64,000 nucleotides of DNA from contig NW_002060954.1 in the NCBI RefSeq assembly GCF_000150275.1, positions 1,268,074 to 1,332,073 on the forward strand, given 5' to 3'. The notes beneath the pieces are model-generated. The model was not told the DNA's origin. It was given only the letters and a program-made list of their open reading frames with translations, and made no database searches. A program made the translations under genes and the position numbers. Shown here in pieces: positions 15,901 to 28,300 of this stretch (position 1 is its first letter; the number at the start of each line of letters is the position of its first letter). The stretch comes from Trichoplax adhaerens. Taxonomy: Eukaryota; Placozoa; Uniplacotomia; Trichoplacea; Trichoplacidae.

Positions 15901-16305
15901 ATTAATTGTGTCGTATATCTGAAAAAACAACAAAACCTGTACAAAAATTAAATCAGTGTATAATTGAGTTTCTTACCTATAAAGCATTTCCATCTCTCGC
16001 TTTCTAGATTGAAGATCCATTGAAGCTGACGTCATAGAAGTTAAATTTTGCGACGAATGCGATGATGGATGATGAAATGATGATTGTAATGATAAAGTAA
16101 AATTTTGACTGGCATTACGATTGGAAGGTAAAATAGGCGTTAAATTAGTTTGAAATGATTGTTGTGATGTCGAATCTTGTTGTGCTAATGATTGATGATG
16201 TGATGATGGTGAAGGCGGTGGAAATCGATGTAATGATGTTGTAATAGCTTGTGGCATAGCTAGTGTATTATACTGAGATTGATGATTGCGATGATCGTAT
16301 GACAT
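1..16305 (-). CDS. Meis: Meis/Homothorax-type TALE homeobox gene, 5' part (four exons)
   Basis: Partial gene read leftwards. Coding exons are 16305-15977, 8290-8149, 3360-3310 and 1003-953; joined, they keep one open frame of 191 codons. The product starts with a Ser/Gln/His-rich leader of about 107 residues, then enters the Meis N-terminal (PBC-interaction) domain with the blocks [30 protein letters not shown] and [16 protein letters not shown], which match animal MEIS proteins almost residue for residue. MEIS proteins are nuclear TALE-homeodomain transcription factors that pair with PBX/Exd and with Hox proteins. The rest of the Meis domain and the homeodomain are not visible, so those exons must lie left of base 1. 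Phases are 2, 0 and 0 at the three junctions. The last two exons are each exactly 51 nt and correspond to 17-residue blocks of human MEIS. PKNOX/Prep is the nearest alternative, but the SFNEDIA.FAKQ block favours Meis. Confidence 0.93.
953..1003 (-). CDS. Meis: Meis exon 4 (51 nt)
   Basis: A 17-codon phase-0 exon between the acceptor ggctgtag and the donor GTAAGG. It encodes [17 protein letters not shown], nearly identical to the MEIS signature [17 protein letters not shown]. The next expected block (HELCDNFCHRYI in other animals) is absent from bases 1-952 on this strand, so the following exon lies outside the window. Confidence 0.94.
1004..3309 (-). other. Meis intron 3
   Basis: A 2,306-base intron between two 51-nt exons. 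I see no gene, RNA or clear repeat in it on either strand. Confidence 0.8.
3310..3360 (-). CDS. Meis: Meis exon 3 (51 nt)
   Basis: A 17-codon phase-0 exon, too short for a simple ORF scan. It lies between the acceptor attag and the donor GTAAGT and reads [17 protein letters not shown]. It aligns position for position with the 17-residue human block that ends in NPELDNL. Conservation is weak apart from the ELD core, so identification rests on length, phase, position and splice sites together. Confidence 0.85.
3361..8148 (-). other. Meis intron 2
   Basis: A 4,788-base intron. Short open frames in it, such as one near 7766-8026 on the plus strand, look like chance. It contains a perfect inverted repeat with ACGCGT cores at 5147-5172, listed separately. 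Confidence 0.8.
5147..5172. repeat. Perfect inverted repeat with paired ACGCGT cores
   Basis: Arms 5147-5156 (TACGCGTATA) and 5163-5172 (TATACGCGTA) are exact reverse complements around a six-base spacer. Each arm contains ACGCGT, a CpG-rich word that stands out in this AT-rich intron. A protein-binding dimer site or a small hairpin are both possible. Confidence 0.6.
8149..8290 (-). CDS. Meis: Meis exon 2 (Meis domain, first block)
   Basis: Flanked by a T-rich acceptor (ttttttag) and a GTTAGT donor. It adds one base to complete a Ser codon from exon 1, then 47 codons running from HPLF to FAKQ. It aligns without gaps to the human MEIS block HPLFPLLALIFEKCELAT through SFNEDIAVFAKQ. This is the strongest single piece of evidence for the gene. 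Confidence 0.95.
8291..15976 (-). other. Meis intron 1
   Basis: A 7,686-base intron, far longer than most introns of the two genes to the right (about 50-950 bases). I found no exon in it that fits the Meis frame. The longest open frame (10242-10541, plus strand, 99 codons) has no recognisable domain and is within chance at this base composition. A short direct repeat of the word gacagatttaagaat around an AAGAAT-rich run lies near 11440-11505. Its length would suit cis-regulatory DNA, but that is inference. Confidence 0.75.
15977..16305 (-). CDS. Meis: Meis exon 1 (N-terminal leader)
   Basis: Encodes 109 codons plus two bases, starting at ATG 16305. The leader is low-complexity (Ser, Gln, His, Pro, Asn) and ends in [12 protein letters not shown], the position of the charged linker that precedes HPLF in animal MEIS proteins. 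The donor is a good GTAAG just left of 15977. An in-frame TAA lies about 60 bases upstream of the ATG. A 5' untranslated exon is possible, because an AG precedes the ATG by two bases. Confidence 0.88.
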
Positions 16306-19300
16306 CTCTGAATTATGAATGATTGTGTTTACTGCTGTAATAAATAACTGATGGCAGAGGAATTATCCAATATATAGCTAGATAACAAAATAATTAACGG
16401 GATAAAATATTGGATGAACGTATGAAAATTTTTTCCAATGTCTTGTTTTCTTTCTAGAAATTACTGCCAATTAATCTATAAGTTTTAAAAATAGACATGA
16501 ATATATATATACTTATTAATGTAGATATATAATTATATGAACATAGGCATAAAAAAGAGGAAGATGCTATTTCAAATTCAAGTTAATCGTCGACTATGGT
16601 CTAAATAAGCACAAACTGTGACATGTTTGATTTAAAATTATAACAATAAAATATAATAATATGATAGGAATTACAGTTGAAAGTTGGATATTAAACTAAT
16701 GTCATGATGTAACTCTTTAATGATCTAATCTTGGTATGCAGGGATAAGTATATTGTTTTTATCCTGACGTATGTTATTAATATCATTTGATGTTAAATTT
16801 AGTATAAGAATAGCTGATTTTCAATAGTTATTGTACTGAATGGTTAGAAGATTGATTTTCACTATCACTGCCAATGGAAAATTAACCAATAACCTCCTTT
16901 AACACATGATAATAGATAAATAATTGCGCTGTTAGTTCCACTTCATGATAAGAAATTTTCCTCTTAAACTTATTCGTGACTCTATTAACAGAGACGGTTA
17001 TGATCAAGCTTAGATACCCTACCATCATTATTACTGGTAGTACGCTTAAGTTTGTATGTTCAAGAACTAAATGTAATCAAAATTGTTTTGATTCTAAGTA
17101 CATAGAACTAAATCTGATTCTTGTTTTGGACATCATATCTATAAAATGTGGCCAAAATATTTATTTCTATAACTTAATGCGTTGATCAGAGAAAAAAGTT
17201 GTGACAATACCGTTAAGTTCGCAAGTTAAAAGAATTCGTAAATACGAACATAATTCCGCACCATGCCCTCAGAAGTTATTTCGAACCTCATTTCAGGCAT
17301 TGTTTCCGTAGAATGTAATCCAAATATTTATTTATATACAGCAATTTAATTCATGATCTGTAAATGTAAACCCTTGATAGTGTGCTAAATCCGTAAATAT
17401 GGAAAGAGTTATCAGTAGAAATGAAAGTAATTTTATTTCTTTTGAACTAGAATTGGTCTTATTTAGGATCTTTTTCGATAGATTGATATAATTACTTTAT
17501 TATGCAGCTTAATCCGATGTCATAGAATAAAAGCTGCCGTCATCACTTATTTACTATTAAAAATGAATCTCAGAGAAACATGCTATCATCGACTTCTTTT
17601 AAATTTCAAGCCAAATGAAAAAGTAGAAAACGCGAATAAAAACTCTGCAAAGATTATTATTCGTGCAGATTATATGTTTGATGCTATAAGTATAGAATGT
17701 TACTCCAAAACTAATTTTTAAATCTGTTTTTATTTATTTGAAACTTTAATTTAAATGAAAAATGCATTCGAATACTATCTGCGGTAGAGATAATGCTAAA
17801 ATAATCCCCTAATCCATTTAAACTTACTTAAAAGTATGGAACTTGGCACGATTGTTTATTAAATATAAATCCTCTATTATATCTTATTTTGAAGAACAGT
17901 GATAAAGATCCATACCTAGACTAATATTCACAAAACGATGAGATAGCCCAATAGTAATGCTTCTCGAAGTATCCTGTATGGTTATCAAATTAAATTACAG
18001 AAAGCTATTGACTCTGCCATTTATTGCCTAAATATCAGAAAAATCTGTCTACTCCATTAATCGGATGTAGTTTCGCTCTGGATGGATGCGTATTTTATAT
18101 TTTATCGCGGATGACAGATTATGATGTTTTAGCTAATTTTCCAGATATAAAAAGGTCTTATCAATATAGGCCAATACTGTAGTCTTTCTAAATCATATTC
18201 GGCTAGAAAAACACGAGAACCTCATGCGTTAGATAATACCCTTACATCTACCCAATTCGACTAATTTAAAGAATCATAAATTTATGTAAAGAATGCGGGC
18301 TACAACATACTCTTTAAAATAAAGAACGATGAAAATCATTCGATGAGCCCTTTCTTAGCTTTCATATTTAGATAGCCTACATTTTACCACATTAATATCA
18401 ATGGGCAATTTCAATTTATACTAATAGGTAAAGCATGATCCAATACATTGGAATATTCTGAGAGCTTGTTTAAAATTATCATTATCCTGTTGATCTAAGT
18501 AAATACTAATATACTGTAGTACTGTATATTTAAAGAGTTGCTATCGTTTTCTCCACATTTTTACTTATTCCTATCCAAATTAATATTTCTTATAGTTGTT
18601 AGCACATGATATAGTAAATAGAAAAATTTCACATCCATATAGATGTATATATACACGTCGTATTTTGAAATAATAACTCATCGTGAGTAATACTAGATTA
18701 AAATAGTAGCATTCTCATTAAATATGAAGTCATTTAACAGCTCTAAGCCCATCACCTTACTGACTTAAACTGCAATTATAAAATGCAATTTGGCTAATGT
18801 CCATATAACATACCAGTATTTGAACTTTGGTCTTTGGTTTTAACGTCATCCATAATTAAATTATTATTAATGAACTAGTATTTTTAACGGCTAAAGGCTA
18901 GCAGTAAGCTTAATAGCTAAATGAAAATACTCTGTGACTTAAACTGCATAACTACTAAATCCTGCTTTAGATATTCGGTAAAGATGTATTAAGATTCTAT
19001 ATGGCAAATGTGCTACATAACTATTTAGGTACGTACAGAATTTGAAGATAATGTATTAGATCTATTGTTTGAAAGCATTAAAAAAATTATTGCAGATTTC
19101 ATCTGCAATCCTTTACCAAATAATTTTCAGCGATAGTGAGGCAATATACGGGTATGTAGTATTAAGAATGGATGCTACTAAAATTGCGTAACTTCTACAA
19201 TGACAGATCATATTAACCAATTCTTTATGTGGAAAAAATGCATTTTAGCTACGAGAGTGATAATTTAAGCAACTGACCGTGAGAACTGATCATCTTGGCT

Positions 19301-22300
19301 GATCAGAACCGGAAAGGGACGCATTTATAAGAGTGATTTATCAAAAAAAGATTTATTAAACACAGACTGATAGATTAATAATCCGTATTATCTAAGCTTT
19401 AAAGGTATAAAATATTTATGCGCCTACTTATGCAAAATAAACTACCGAATATTTAACTACAACATCTACACATTAAAAAAAGGAGTGGATCCAGAACTGA
19501 TAGTTATCATACTGATACTATGAAACGAAAACCTATCCGGAAGTTCAGTATGCTAGTAATTATATGAAGTGCCGGTCGTCAGATTTTGAAACCCCTAACT
19601 TTTACATATCGTACTCCTTTCAAACCATTTTTCATGATCGTTACTATTAAATGTTGCACCTCATATCGTATAACTACTTTAACTGCAAAGGATAATTTGC
19701 TAAACTGAAGCGATTTCGTAGAGATATAAATCGATTAATTGTAAATTATTTCGCTACTAGCCTGTTAGAACGAAAAGGAATAAATATTGTATTGAATTTC
19801 GATTTGACATAGACTACATACGTAGACAGCAAATATTAAGAATGTAATTTCATATTAAATAGAAACACTCATTGATAATACTCATAGTTTTGATAATAGC
19901 CTAATCTTAACCTAGATTAACTGCAAGGTGTTATTGATGCGTATCAACATAATTTGTTATTCAAGATTTGATTTAAATTAATTGGAGATTATTTTGGCAT
20001 AGCAATATTTAAATTCACAGCAGATAGCTCTTTACTAGTATCAATACGAAATTAGTAACTCTTACCAAAAATTACCCTAAAGTTTTGCTCATATGAGATG
20101 GACATTAGATTAAGATACTAATTAAATGGAAGCGATTATCAGGATTAATCATTTAAAGCATAGCTTTGATTAGTGAATTATACATCGATTGAACGGATAA
20201 TGAGATCGATCTTTACAATTTTAACGATGTAAAAACCCAATGTATGAAGGCGATTATAATTCTTAATTAAAGTTAAAGACTATAAAATGCAAATGATAGA
20301 ATACCATAGAAATAACCTAATAAATTCATTACAATCGCTATAGATAGACTTTTCTTGATCCGTAACTACGAAGATAAGGTTATTGAGACCATAGAAATTA
20401 TTCAAATAACAAGATCTGAAACCATATTGTGTTGTAAAGTAGTTAAAATTGTTTGTAAATTAGTAAAAAGTAAATTATTGATAGTCAAATGGAAATCGAT
20501 TAAATTCAGTAAAAACGAACCCGGTAATGATAGTTTTCGTAGTAGGATATCCAGGTTCTAATTAATACTGGATATAATACTGGTAAAACGATTGTATATG
20601 CTACGTAAAATACATTATATTGTAATATGGTGTTACTTACAGCGCGAATATAGACATCATTTTTCGAAGTCCATCGTGTTCTCACAAATATAAATAATGT
20701 TATCTGATTCTATAATACTGATCTGTCACCATTTTCGAAATGTAGTATGATGCATTATGGCAGGTATGTTTATACTGCTCTCTAAAGTCGTATTCTAAAC
20801 GAGGACTTGATTGCACACCGTAAATGTATGAATAATATTGATCTCTATTCATATCTCATTATTTGCTGTTGGATCTACTCAGTATTATTCATATTACTTT
20901 TATCATAGTTTGCCTACTAATCTACTGTAGCTAGCTCACATACCATACAATACTCACTTCTCGATATATTAGAAGCTCTATTTTCTAATAACTTATACGA
21001 AATCTAGTCTAATAGTATCCAGATCGCTATCATGCAAAATCTTAGTGGTAAATTTTAAGCTGTTATAGATAGCAAATAATTTATCATCAATATTATTACG
21101 TTTAACGACGCCCAACTTACGTGATCATTGATTGTATTTATTACTCAACTATTCCATGAGGTAAATGTTTAATATCTTATTAATCGCGTAAAATTATCAG
21201 TTAGGATCAATTTCACTTTAAGTAACGCTGGGTATTATTAAAGTTCACATTCCCGTATGCTGTGTTTGCGCCAGAAATTAAAAAATTAACTAATATCAAT
21301 TGTTAAATTCTTTCTTTCTTTATGTATAGTAAATATTTATGAAGTCAAATATACACACGAATATATGAAGTGGAAAGAGAAACATAGACATGGAGATTGA
21401 TATTATTAAATTGTATGGATTATGAATCTACTTTTATTCTTAATGGTCTACATGTTAAAAAATGAATTAGAACTGGATTGCTTACTTAGCTCATGATGAA
21501 GAAAGAATACCATAAAAAATCAGATTTAATTAAACGCATTCGTATCTAGTAGGCTTCAAATTTCACAAAGTATATGCTTAGTTTCTTTACAATTACAAAT
21601 ATAATTTGTGAAAAATTTACACATCAAACGTTTACATCAATTGTTTGTCACGAAATTTGGTAATGATTTACTATATTAAATACTGGAAATGATTTAATTA
21701 GATCACAACATCGATGATAATGCCGAACTTTTTTCAATTAATTAATCAACAGTGTCTAGTCTTATTTACGCCTCTCAATATCAAGTGCTTACGATAGATG
21801 GATATGTTTACTTGGTTGTTTGTAAATATGTATAGAGGATAGATTGGGATGATGGCCGAGTAATAGAAATTATTATGGAAAGTAAATATTAAGAGCTGTC
21901 AAAGTGATATTTTTCAAAATTTTTTCAATGGACGATTGACAAAGGAATCTATTAGGTAATGGTCAATAGATTTATTTATGTGTATATCTGTCAATATCGT
22001 CTAAATTGCTGATAATTGTCTCTGAAAATAAGCATTACCTGTTAAATCAGATCCCCGTCAAATGAATAAATAACTTTAAAAAACTTTCTTTCATCATATT
22101 GGTTACCATAGCATTCAAAATGATTCCATAGTCAACAGAAAAATAGTTTTCAATTCCTTGTAGTACACATACGTGCATACCTATATACAAGTACTCACGT
22201 ATATGCGTTTTACACGAATTTTTAGCAATTAAATTGGGTATGATCAATTATCTGCATGTACATTATACAGTATGTCTATTCGTATATCAATATGCAGCAT

Positions 22301-25300
22301 AAAATTTGATTTACGGTTATCTCATCTATCATACTATAATGTTTGTAATTGGTTTATATTTAGACTAAATGATCGAATAAATTAATGTCTAGATAACTTC
22401 AACATAAAAATTTAGAATAGTCCATAACTTATTTCCATGGTTGATAATAGTTCATTTCAAATTCGAATATTAAGGATTTTAAAGGTTCTTAAGCATTTAT
22501 TGCATTTCTTGCTTGTATTTTAATATATAGAATTGAAATATTCTACTAGTTTAATGTTAAAAAATTTCTCATAAATTAATTAGTGTGTGTAGCATCTTTA
22601 CCTATCTATGTTCTGAATTAGCTTTAAAACTATTCAACTTGTTCTCCGACTTACGAAGTGGATTTGATAGATTACAAATAGACGTAGCGTAGTTAATTTG
22701 CACTCCGTTTAAGAAAAGCTACAAGTATAACCATATCACTTAAAGAATCATAGTAATTATTAGGGTACTCGTCATAAAAGATTATACCCTCTCCATATGT
22801 GATCCATATTTAAAATTTCTTCTTACTTGTAGCTTATCAATTTACTGCCACTGTGGATGATCAGAATTGGTATCATGTAGTTAACGTGTAATTTTTAATC
22901 AATAGGTATGTAAATATTTATTTTCGCTAATAATGTAACGATTAACCCACTAGGATATAAAATTGCTGATACTAATACGTACATGCAGTAACAACTATAC
23001 ATAAATCAATTTTGTCATATTCTTCTCATCGTAAAATATAATTAATTAAGATGGAATTTAATATAATTAAAATTTCGGCAATTTTACGTTCCTAAACATA
23101 AACTTTCAAATAGTCTCGCAAGTTTACCTCAATTATCGAATTTGTATCAAGAATGGAAACATATTGTACGTTAATATTTACGATAGTTAGTAAAGTAACT
23201 GTAATTTAAAATTTTGTTATAAGTGACGAGCCGCCAGCAAGGCGACAAGATATAGGACTAGTTTGTTTAAATATTTTTGCTTATCATATTACATTACACC
23301 AACAATGCAGAACGATGGGAGGTTCTAATTAATTTTATTTACGTTAGATATCAACTTTAATTTAAATTAGCGGATAGATTTTAAAGAGATCAAATACCTG
23401 ATATAAAAATAAAATTAAATATAGTACCCGGTAGTAATTTTATAGAACATTAGAAACGAAGTGATTTAAACTTGCTTTAAGAGTTCTGATATACTCTACA
23501 AGCAAACACAGAAAGTACTAACATAACATAGAATTGAATTTTCGGCATACGATCAAGTATACGTATTTGCTGCATATAGCTATAAGCCCTCCATATAGAG
23601 GCTAATAACACTTAATGACCTAGTGAATGTTTGTGCCTTTGCATTACGCATCCGATTTTAGTAAACTAAATTATATATCCGTTACTGGCAGATTCAGCAA
23701 TCGTTGAGTATTTGTACGTGATAATACACATTTTATAGATTACTAATTGGATTCTGAGTAGATACTAGTAAGTTTTGTTGAGCATTCTAACTTGTATTCG
23801 TCTACATGATGCAGGTCGTTTACATAATCAGCCGTTTTTCAAAAATATCATGCTATAGTTACAATTAATTTTGTTTCTAAATAAGTAAAGCACAGTTTTA
23901 GGAATATACTAGTTGAAATGGTCTGTGCAATCTTGGCCGATTTTGGATAGTTTAAGTAGGTGTAGTGATTTTAGCAAATTGCGGTGGTTATGCGTTTTAT
24001 AAGTGTGATAGTGGTATAAAGTGAAAGAAAATGTGAGATAGAGTGGTCCGTTGTGCCTAATAAAGCAATTGTGAACTAGAGCTGGGCTAATACCCAATCA
24101 TTCCGGTAGATAATACGAAATATACTCTAGCTGAATGGTTATCCAGCGGCACTTCCTCAAACGAATAGGCGAGCTAATTCAAGAAATAAAGTTTTTATAG
24201 TCTCCGTTTGATAAATTATATTTTCATTATGAGCATAAAATTAATTTCTTTAATTGATACCCTTTCATTTTAATTAATATTAATAAAACAAATAACTATA
24301 GGTTTAATAAGCAAATCGATAAAGATACAGTACATTATTGCTCGTTTAGCTAATTAAAGTATACTCAAAGGTTGATTATCACTGGTGAGCGTGTAGCTAC
24401 CGTAATAGTTTGATGTCACAGCGAGATTAATATTCTTAATATCTTCGGATAGCCTTTTAAAGTTTTTACACATACAGGAATTAATTTCCAACATCCTGTT
24501 TCACAATTAAAGTCGATTTATCAAGTATTGTTGCAGTCATAGTCGAATATATACGCACTGTAGCTGTTTTAACAAGCTATTCTGTAGCTTAATATCAATG
24601 CAATTACATAGTAAAATGTCAATAAAGTTATGGGACCTGATGGATAAAATTAATCTTTAATCAGCATGTATTCTTTCAATTCATTTACGCGTATGCCCAA
24701 TCATCTCCTCGTTAATGTCCGTATTGGCTTCATTTTGTAAATGATTAGTTATAGTAACAAATAGCTTGATAGACGATATATGTAGTTTATAGAAGCGTGA
24801 TGTATTATTATAATAGTACGTGTTTCAACCCATGCACCGTACTATCCCACTACTTTGAAGCAAGAAAGAAATCAAATTTGTATCTTCCATAGCTTTACTC
24901 TTATAATGATTGCTATAAAATGTACCATAATCAACTTCAGGTCGATGATGTCGTTATGAACAGAGTTTTGCAACCATTGAGGCAATTCTATGGACAATTT
25001 TTACAGCGTTTAATGTTATAAAGCCTTTACGGACGTATTATTATTCAAGATATCTTCCTGTATACGAGCATTAATAGAAAATCTCAACTGATATTCATGT
25101 ACACGTACCTTGCTTTAAAATTGTTTGTACACATCGTCTTCTCTACTGCGATGTAGCTACCAGTATTTACAGTAGCCTATCACATCGAACAACTAAGCTA
25201 GTAGCTGACATTTACGGTAATAAATCTTGTATTCGTCTTTCAACAAATTAAACTGTCCTCATATTACCTATTAATGGATCAATAGGATAGCGAAACTTTT

Positions 25301-28300
25301 ATTCGATATTCAATGAAATTAGAAGTATAATAAATAATTTAAAGTGTAGACATGGCTTTTTTATTCAACGGTTTTAACCTGGTAAAGTGTTATCATAAAT
25401 TGGCCTGTATAAAGTATCACAGATTGAATTAGTAGTTGGGAAATCTAAAATATCAAGAGACTTAAACTTTTCCCACCCTTCTAGCTATACCTCTGAATGG
25501 ATGATTACGAGAAAGGAAATTGCTATTCATGATGTCAATAAATCTGTAACATAAACACCTTCAAGAGGTGTAACTTAGTTGTTGTTGCATTGGTGCAACA
25601 TCGATGAAATTAAAAATGAAATGCGTCAGTAATCGTATAGTATGTAATTTTAAATTCATTACAGAAAACCAGTAATAAAGATTATCATAGCTAACATGAT
25701 TTGCATTATAAACGTAAGAATAATGATATTAGTGGTTAACGAGAACATAAAAGTTAAGCTATTATCGTACCTTAAGAATCGGTTAAGATTTTGGACAAGA
25801 ATCGATAGCATTTTCTCAATTTCAATGATCCCATCTAGTTGATTAAACTAAAGTTGTTAAACCTGTGTCTTCTTGGAAAACTAACATTTTTTAAATAAGA
25901 TTAAAAAGAATGAATCAATCAAACGGAAAGGCCAGATATGAAACTTTACTCTATCTATCTATCTCTTAATTGTATCACTCATCATCTTGAATGGAATCAT
26001 ACATAATTTAAAGATAAGATCTACCATAGCAAGAATTTATAAAATGATACCTAGAGGTGTTAGATTAGCATAGTAACATCTAAAAATAACTCAATTTTGT
26101 ACTCTACCTTGAATGATCTTAGGTAGGAAAAAATCACTAAACTTAGTGACTAATTTAAAAAGGAAAACGATTTTAAGTGAATTTGAAAATAATATCGAGA
26201 GATTAATGAAACATAATGTGTCAAGAAGGCGACGCATCATCAATTACGACAATAAATTAGTCTGATAAAAATAAAAGAAGAAATTAGAATTAAATTGTAA
26301 AGAAAAGTAAGTCAGTTAAATGATGACTTATATGGCACCAATTGAAGAAAATCAGTTGATTATCTCATCAATGCCATCAAATAATATTCATTCCAATTAC
26401 AATTGAGACGGACAAATAGTTGATTGTGTTTTTCGTTGATTGTTGTAACAATAAGTCAAAACCAGACTACGATATATTAAAATGTCAGTATAGGGTAGAG
26501 AGAAATGAAAACTTAGACTGACCGCTTAGTTGAATGAAATATTAGCAATGTAGCGATTCAATATTAAATAGAAATTAGAATAACGATTATATCAGTAATG
26601 ATATATTAAAATTGTACTGAGCTTAGACATTTTTACTACTCTGTCGCTTAGAATAAGCCGTAGATGAATAAACGATCCGAGGCACTAAATAGGAAACAGA
26701 CATCGACTCTACGTTGTTCTGTCACTTTTATTCGAATTGATCACTAATTCAATCATAAATTTACTATTAAAATCCAGACAGCTAGAACTTCTGGAATCAG
26801 TTTAATTTTTTTAATGTATTAGAATTAATTTTTCCGTTTAAATTCATATTACCTTACTATGTGACAGTTTTCTTATTACACTTTTCCAATCTGTTGCCTT
26901 GATGGTTGGGGGTTGTTCGCACTAGACACTGAAACTACCGTCTATGGAAAATGATTTATTAATCTTTTATTCTTAAAAGTCCCGTGTCAGTAAGTAGAAA
27001 TCCTTGTTACCTTGTATAGCTCTTATCTTTTTTTATGCGATTTCTGTGATCCATAAATACATCTTATTTTAAAAGAATCTTATTAATCAACTTAATTGAA
27101 TTAAATTATTATAAATTGATTGACAATAAAATGGACAGGACTTATTTCAAAGTAGGCAGTATTATCAATCATGCTATTATTATTATAAAAGACTGTCGCT
27201 TTCATTAATTGATATTTGAATTCAAATAACTTATAGATTTGATTGTCGTGATGGTTTGTTGCAAGTTATCATTTCAATGACTTCAATTATATCAAGTTAA
27301 ATACTAAGTCAAAATGCAGAGTCTATAAAATAATCTCAGTACAACAGTTATTTTTCAACTATTGAAACATGTTTCTAGAATAGATTTTAAGTCACTTATT
27401 GATAATAGAATTAGAAAAAAATGTGTCAGACAGAGAGAAAGAGAGAATAGTCGGCAAGATGGGAAAAATTCATTTATTGTTGGTCTAAGCCTTAATATGC
27501 AGCCTATTGAAATAAGACCCTAGCTAATCATACATATTGTAAAATAGCGACTATGCCATTGATCTCATAGAACGGGTAGTGTAAATAGCCAAAGATGTTG
27601 CAAATTATCCCTTACTCAATCATGACGTTAATGCTATTAGGCCATTACAAAACATGAGAGATAATAACTAGAATGCGGTCATTTCCGATAGAAATTGATT
27701 TGTAATAGGTGTAACTTAAATCTTGCTCGGTTCTCTTCATATTCTCCTTCTTTCAATTTTTTATGTGTTGAATAATATTTGATCAAATGATCACTGTATT
27801 TTGTCAATCCTAAATAAGGAAAGTTACATGAATAAGATCACGGCCTATGATCGTCTCCAGACTCTATGCTATACTTATTTAGCAACTTCACATCGAATTA
27901 AAACAATGCTAATTAGAAATTAAATAGATAAAAACAAATAGTAATGCTTGTCATAATGTATAATATTTATCTTGTATAGATTAAAATAGTTATCCAACTT
28001 TTTATTTTCCCCTTAGACTGTATATTACTGTATCTTATCTTTACTATATACTATATAAAAGTTTGAAACCTCATTTTACTACACGATTCTATTACATAAT
28101 AAAATCAGCAAGAAACATCCGCTAGCACTATGGTTTCTACTTATTTTATGTCAAATCATTATCTTTTTATTGACTATTGTGTTGATCTCCTATAGAGTAA
28201 CAGTTTAGCAAGGCAATAGAAGATAGATAATAACAACAGCATTGCCGTGATCAATGACAAAGTGGCTATAAACTATGATGACAATGATAAATGAATTATT

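Noticed and set aside
20355-20561. 68-codon Lys/Ile-rich open frame in the gene desert
   Set aside because: Composition is what AT-rich noncoding DNA gives; no domain or splice context.
23909-24097. 62-codon minus-strand frame with His-rich stretch
   Set aside because: No conserved motif, no plausible splice sites and length within chance.
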